The translations under genes and the position numbers were made by a program. From NCBI GenBank assembly GCA_946885435.1, contig CAMPGL010000126.1, positions 1 to 6,133 of the forward strand: a DNA stretch of 6,133 nucleotides, given 5' to 3'. Below are positions 5,975-6,133 of this stretch, one piece after another (within the stretch, counting starts at the first letter, position 1; each line of letters begins with the position of its first letter). The notes under the pieces are model-generated. The model did not search any database. It was given only the letters and a program-made list of their open reading frames with translations, and was not told the origin of the DNA. Source of the stretch: an uncultured Brevundimonas sp. (GTDB taxonomy: Bacteria; Pseudomonadota; Alphaproteobacteria; Caulobacterales; Caulobacteraceae).

Positions 5975-6008
5975 GGCGCGCGCGGCAGTTCGATCTGACA
6001 TCAGTTTG

Positions 6009-6013
6009 AAGGA
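6009..6013 (+). promoter_or_regulatory. Ribosome binding site of rplT
   Basis: AAGGA lies 8 nt before the ATG at 6022, a conventional arrangement that contrasts with the distant site of rpmI. Confidence 0.75.
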
Positions 6014-6021
6014 ATAGACAC

Positions 6022-6133
6022 ATGGCTCGCGTCAAACGGGGCGTTACGTCCCACGCCAAGCACAAGAAGGTCCTGGAGCAGGCCAAGGGCTTCTACGGCC
6101 GCCGCAAGAACACCATCCGCGCCGCCAAGGCCG
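6022..6133 (+). CDS. rplT: 50S ribosomal protein L20, 5' part
   Basis: The first 37 residues, beginning [20 protein letters not shown] and continuing [17 protein letters not shown], are unmistakable L20. The remaining roughly 80 residues lie beyond the right edge. L20 binds 23S rRNA early and is needed for assembly of the large subunit; this N-terminal region is the basic extension that threads into rRNA. In E. coli and Bacillus subtilis L20 represses its own operon by binding the mRNA leader. This makes the structured leader before rpmI worth attention, although such control has not been shown here. pheS and pheT commonly follow. Confidence 0.97.
   Translation, partial: MARVKRGVTSHAKHKKVLEQAKGFYGRRKNTIRAAKA

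Noticed and set aside
4523..6001. Minus-strand open frame (492 codons) opposite the MFS gene and rpmI
   Set aside because: It crosses two certain plus-strand genes and the leader between them. The product is His/Gln/Gly/Arg-rich without a recognisable domain.

Overview
The window is GC-rich with dense, strongly GC-biased coding sequence. Its ribosomal proteins, FabI and gene style look like an alphaproteobacterium of the Caulobacterales (Caulobacter, Phenylobacterium or Brevundimonas-like). This is judged from protein sequence recall, not a search. The content is ordinary chromosomal housekeeping and fatty-acid or acyl-CoA metabolism. No mobile element, CRISPR array, tRNA or rRNA is visible.

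The left two thirds (1-4292) is a minus-strand block, read from right to left. It holds a large acyl-CoA dehydrogenase (4292-3108), a small acyl-CoA dehydrogenase (GTG start at 3103, 4 nt after the first gene's stop), a thiamine-diphosphate enzyme of the acetolactate synthase superfamily (1965-316), and the 5' part of fabI (258 to beyond the left edge). The two dehydrogenases have complementary motif losses and probably form one mixed enzyme. The ThDP enzyme follows after 25 nt and is probably co-transcribed. fabI appears to have its own promoter in the 57-nt gap before it. As written, fabI carries a one-base deletion near position 121.

An 80-bp divergent intergenic region (4293-4372) separates this block from a plus-strand MFS transporter of the DHA1/TetA type (4373-5653). 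Beyond it, rpmI (L35, 5771-5974) and the start of rplT (L20, from 6022) begin a ribosomal protein operon.

The most interesting stretch is the 117-nt gap before rpmI. It has a possible promoter, a GC-rich terminator-like hairpin followed by a T-rich run, hairpins that would exclude one another, and a small out-of-frame upstream ORF. A GNRA-tetraloop hairpin sits between a good Shine-Dalgarno sequence and the rpmI start. Folding that hairpin would shorten an otherwise too long 21-nt spacer to 7 nt. This looks like a regulated ribosomal-protein leader, but the evidence is sequence reading only.
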